Source: an uncultured Verrucomicrobiales bacterium (GTDB lineage: Bacteria; Verrucomicrobiota; Verrucomicrobiia; Verrucomicrobiales; Akkermansiaceae). From it: DNA of 6,144 bases. The notes under the pieces are model-generated. The model had not been told where the DNA came from. It did not search any database and worked only from the letters and a program-made list of their open reading frames with translations. The translations under genes were made by a program, and so were the position numbers. The DNA lies in assembly GCA_938001985.1 (NCBI GenBank), contig CALLBE010000210.1, positions 1 to 6,144 of the forward strand. The letters are read 5' to 3'. Shown piece by piece: positions 5,701-6,144 of the stretch; positions within the stretch are counted from its first letter, which is position 1, and the number at the start of each line of letters is the position of its first letter.

Positions 5701-6144
5701 CTTCTAAAAAAGCAACGTCAAAGAAAACGGCGTCGAAAAAAGCGCCGTCAAAGAAAGCGACAGCAAAGAAAGTGGCTTCTAAAAAAGCACCGTCAAAGAA
5801 GGCTGCAGCGAAGAAGGCGGCCCCTAAAGCAGAAGCTAAGTCATCAGAAGTTGAGGTGAAGCCAACGCTCGCGGTGAAAAAGGCTAAGCCAGCTAAAAAA
5901 GCAGCGGCGAAAGAGGAGAAGCCTAAGAAAAAGGAAAAATCTAGAATCGATACTCCGGAGTTGCAGGAAAAAATTCGTGAGCTTATTAAGTTAGCGAAAG
6001 AGCAGGAGTATTTAACTTATGACGACATCAATGATATCTTACCAAATGATATCATCGAGATGGAAGATGTGGAGGCGATCATGGAGCGTCTTCGCAGTAT
6101 GGAATTTGAGATCATTGACGCTTCTGAGGTCGATCGCTTTAGAG
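5682..6144 (+). CDS. rpoD: Housekeeping RNA polymerase sigma factor with Lys/Ala-rich N-terminal extension (partial, runs off window)
   Basis: The first 154 codons are present; the gene continues past the right edge. Residues 1-88 are a disordered, strongly basic leader made of Lys, Ala, Ser, Thr and Pro, with nine tandem pentapeptides at 3-47 and a second basic cluster at 64-87 (KKAKPAKKAAAK). Residues 90-154 match sigma-70 region 1.1: a helix with LIKLAKEQEYLTYDDIND at 101-118, LPNDIIEMEDVE at 120-131, then a helix and FEIID. Region 1.1 of primary sigma factors occupies the polymerase cleft and keeps free sigma from binding DNA. The DNA-binding regions 2-4 lie outside the window, so identity rests on region 1.1 and on position directly after dnaG. 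The ATG at 5682 is the first in frame and the only ATG before Met127. The leader is unlike E. coli RpoD, which starts directly with region 1.1. A stand-alone histone-H1-like protein is unlikely because the frame continues into the sigma domain. Confidence 0.87.
   Translation, partial: MPTKKVTSKKATSKKTASKKAPSKKATAKKVASKKAPSKKAAAKKAAPKAEAKSSEVEVKPTLAVKKAKPAKKAAAKEEKPKKKEKSRIDTPELQEKIRELIKLAKEQEYLTYDDINDILPNDIIEMEDVEAIMERLRSMEFEIIDASEVDRFR
5688..5822 (+). repeat. 15-bp tandem repeat array encoding pentapeptides in the rpoD leader
   Basis: Nine consecutive 15-bp units encode the pentapeptide pattern [S/T/A]-K-K-[A/V/T]-[T/A/P] (residues 3-47 of the sigma factor). The units differ at synonymous and third positions, but nearly identical blocks reappear five units (75 bp) apart: TCTAAAAAAGCA begins at 5703 and again at 5778. 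This suggests past unit duplication followed by drift. Because the unit length is a multiple of three, copy number changes would keep the frame open. Confidence 0.85.

Noticed and set aside
5682..5945. A separate histone H1-like or AlgP-like gene
   Set aside because: The Lys/Ala-rich frame has no stop and runs directly into a clear sigma region 1.1, so it is a leader of the sigma factor.

Overview
The window is a compact bacterial chromosome segment, probably from a member of the Verrucomicrobiota (Opitutae or Puniceicoccales-like). That placement is an inference. It rests on the gene order accD - mlaF-like ATPase - MCE protein - dnaG - rpoD, on a likely SMUG1-type uracil-DNA glycosylase at the left edge, on a lysine/alanine-rich leader on the housekeeping sigma factor, and on the near absence of Shine-Dalgarno motifs at gene starts. 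The MCE lipid-transport pair implies a two-membrane cell envelope. I see no insertion sequence, phage gene, CRISPR array, tRNA or rRNA, and nothing that suggests recent horizontal transfer.

Left end (1-353, minus strand): the N-terminus of a protein resembling SMUG1-family uracil-DNA glycosylases, which runs off the window, preceded in its transcription unit by a tryptophan-rich 83-residue protein of unknown function. The two reading frames are in register and separated by one amber stop plus four codons. Plus strand (357-1115): a ComF-type phosphoribosyltransferase whose GTG start lies only 3 bp from the start of the divergent small gene.

Centre (1148-3747, plus strand): accD (carboxyltransferase beta subunit of acetyl-CoA carboxylase), then an Mla-type ABC ATPase 8 bp downstream, then a membrane-anchored single-MCE-domain protein with a long helical tail. 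The first gene commits carbon to fatty acids. The other two are two of the three core parts of a phospholipid or lipid transporter across the envelope. The permease (MlaE) gene is missing from this cluster and must be sought elsewhere.

Right end (3793-6144, plus strand): dnaG primase followed 23 bp later by rpoD, which is cut by the window edge. This is the dnaG-rpoD core of the macromolecular-synthesis operon without rpsU in front. The rpoD product starts with about 88 residues of mostly Lys/Ala/Ser/Pro, including nine tandem pentapeptides, before a recognisable sigma region 1.1. The dnaG-rpoD junction carries a perfect 10-bp direct repeat, each copy ending in an ATG. The first ATG opens a 12-codon reading frame that overlaps the rpoD start.

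Most of the window is conserved housekeeping DNA. The points most worth a second look are the basic sigma-factor leader, the duplicated start site before rpoD, the permease-less Mla pair, and the consistent lack of Shine-Dalgarno sequences. I did not find convincing evidence of a wholly new system.
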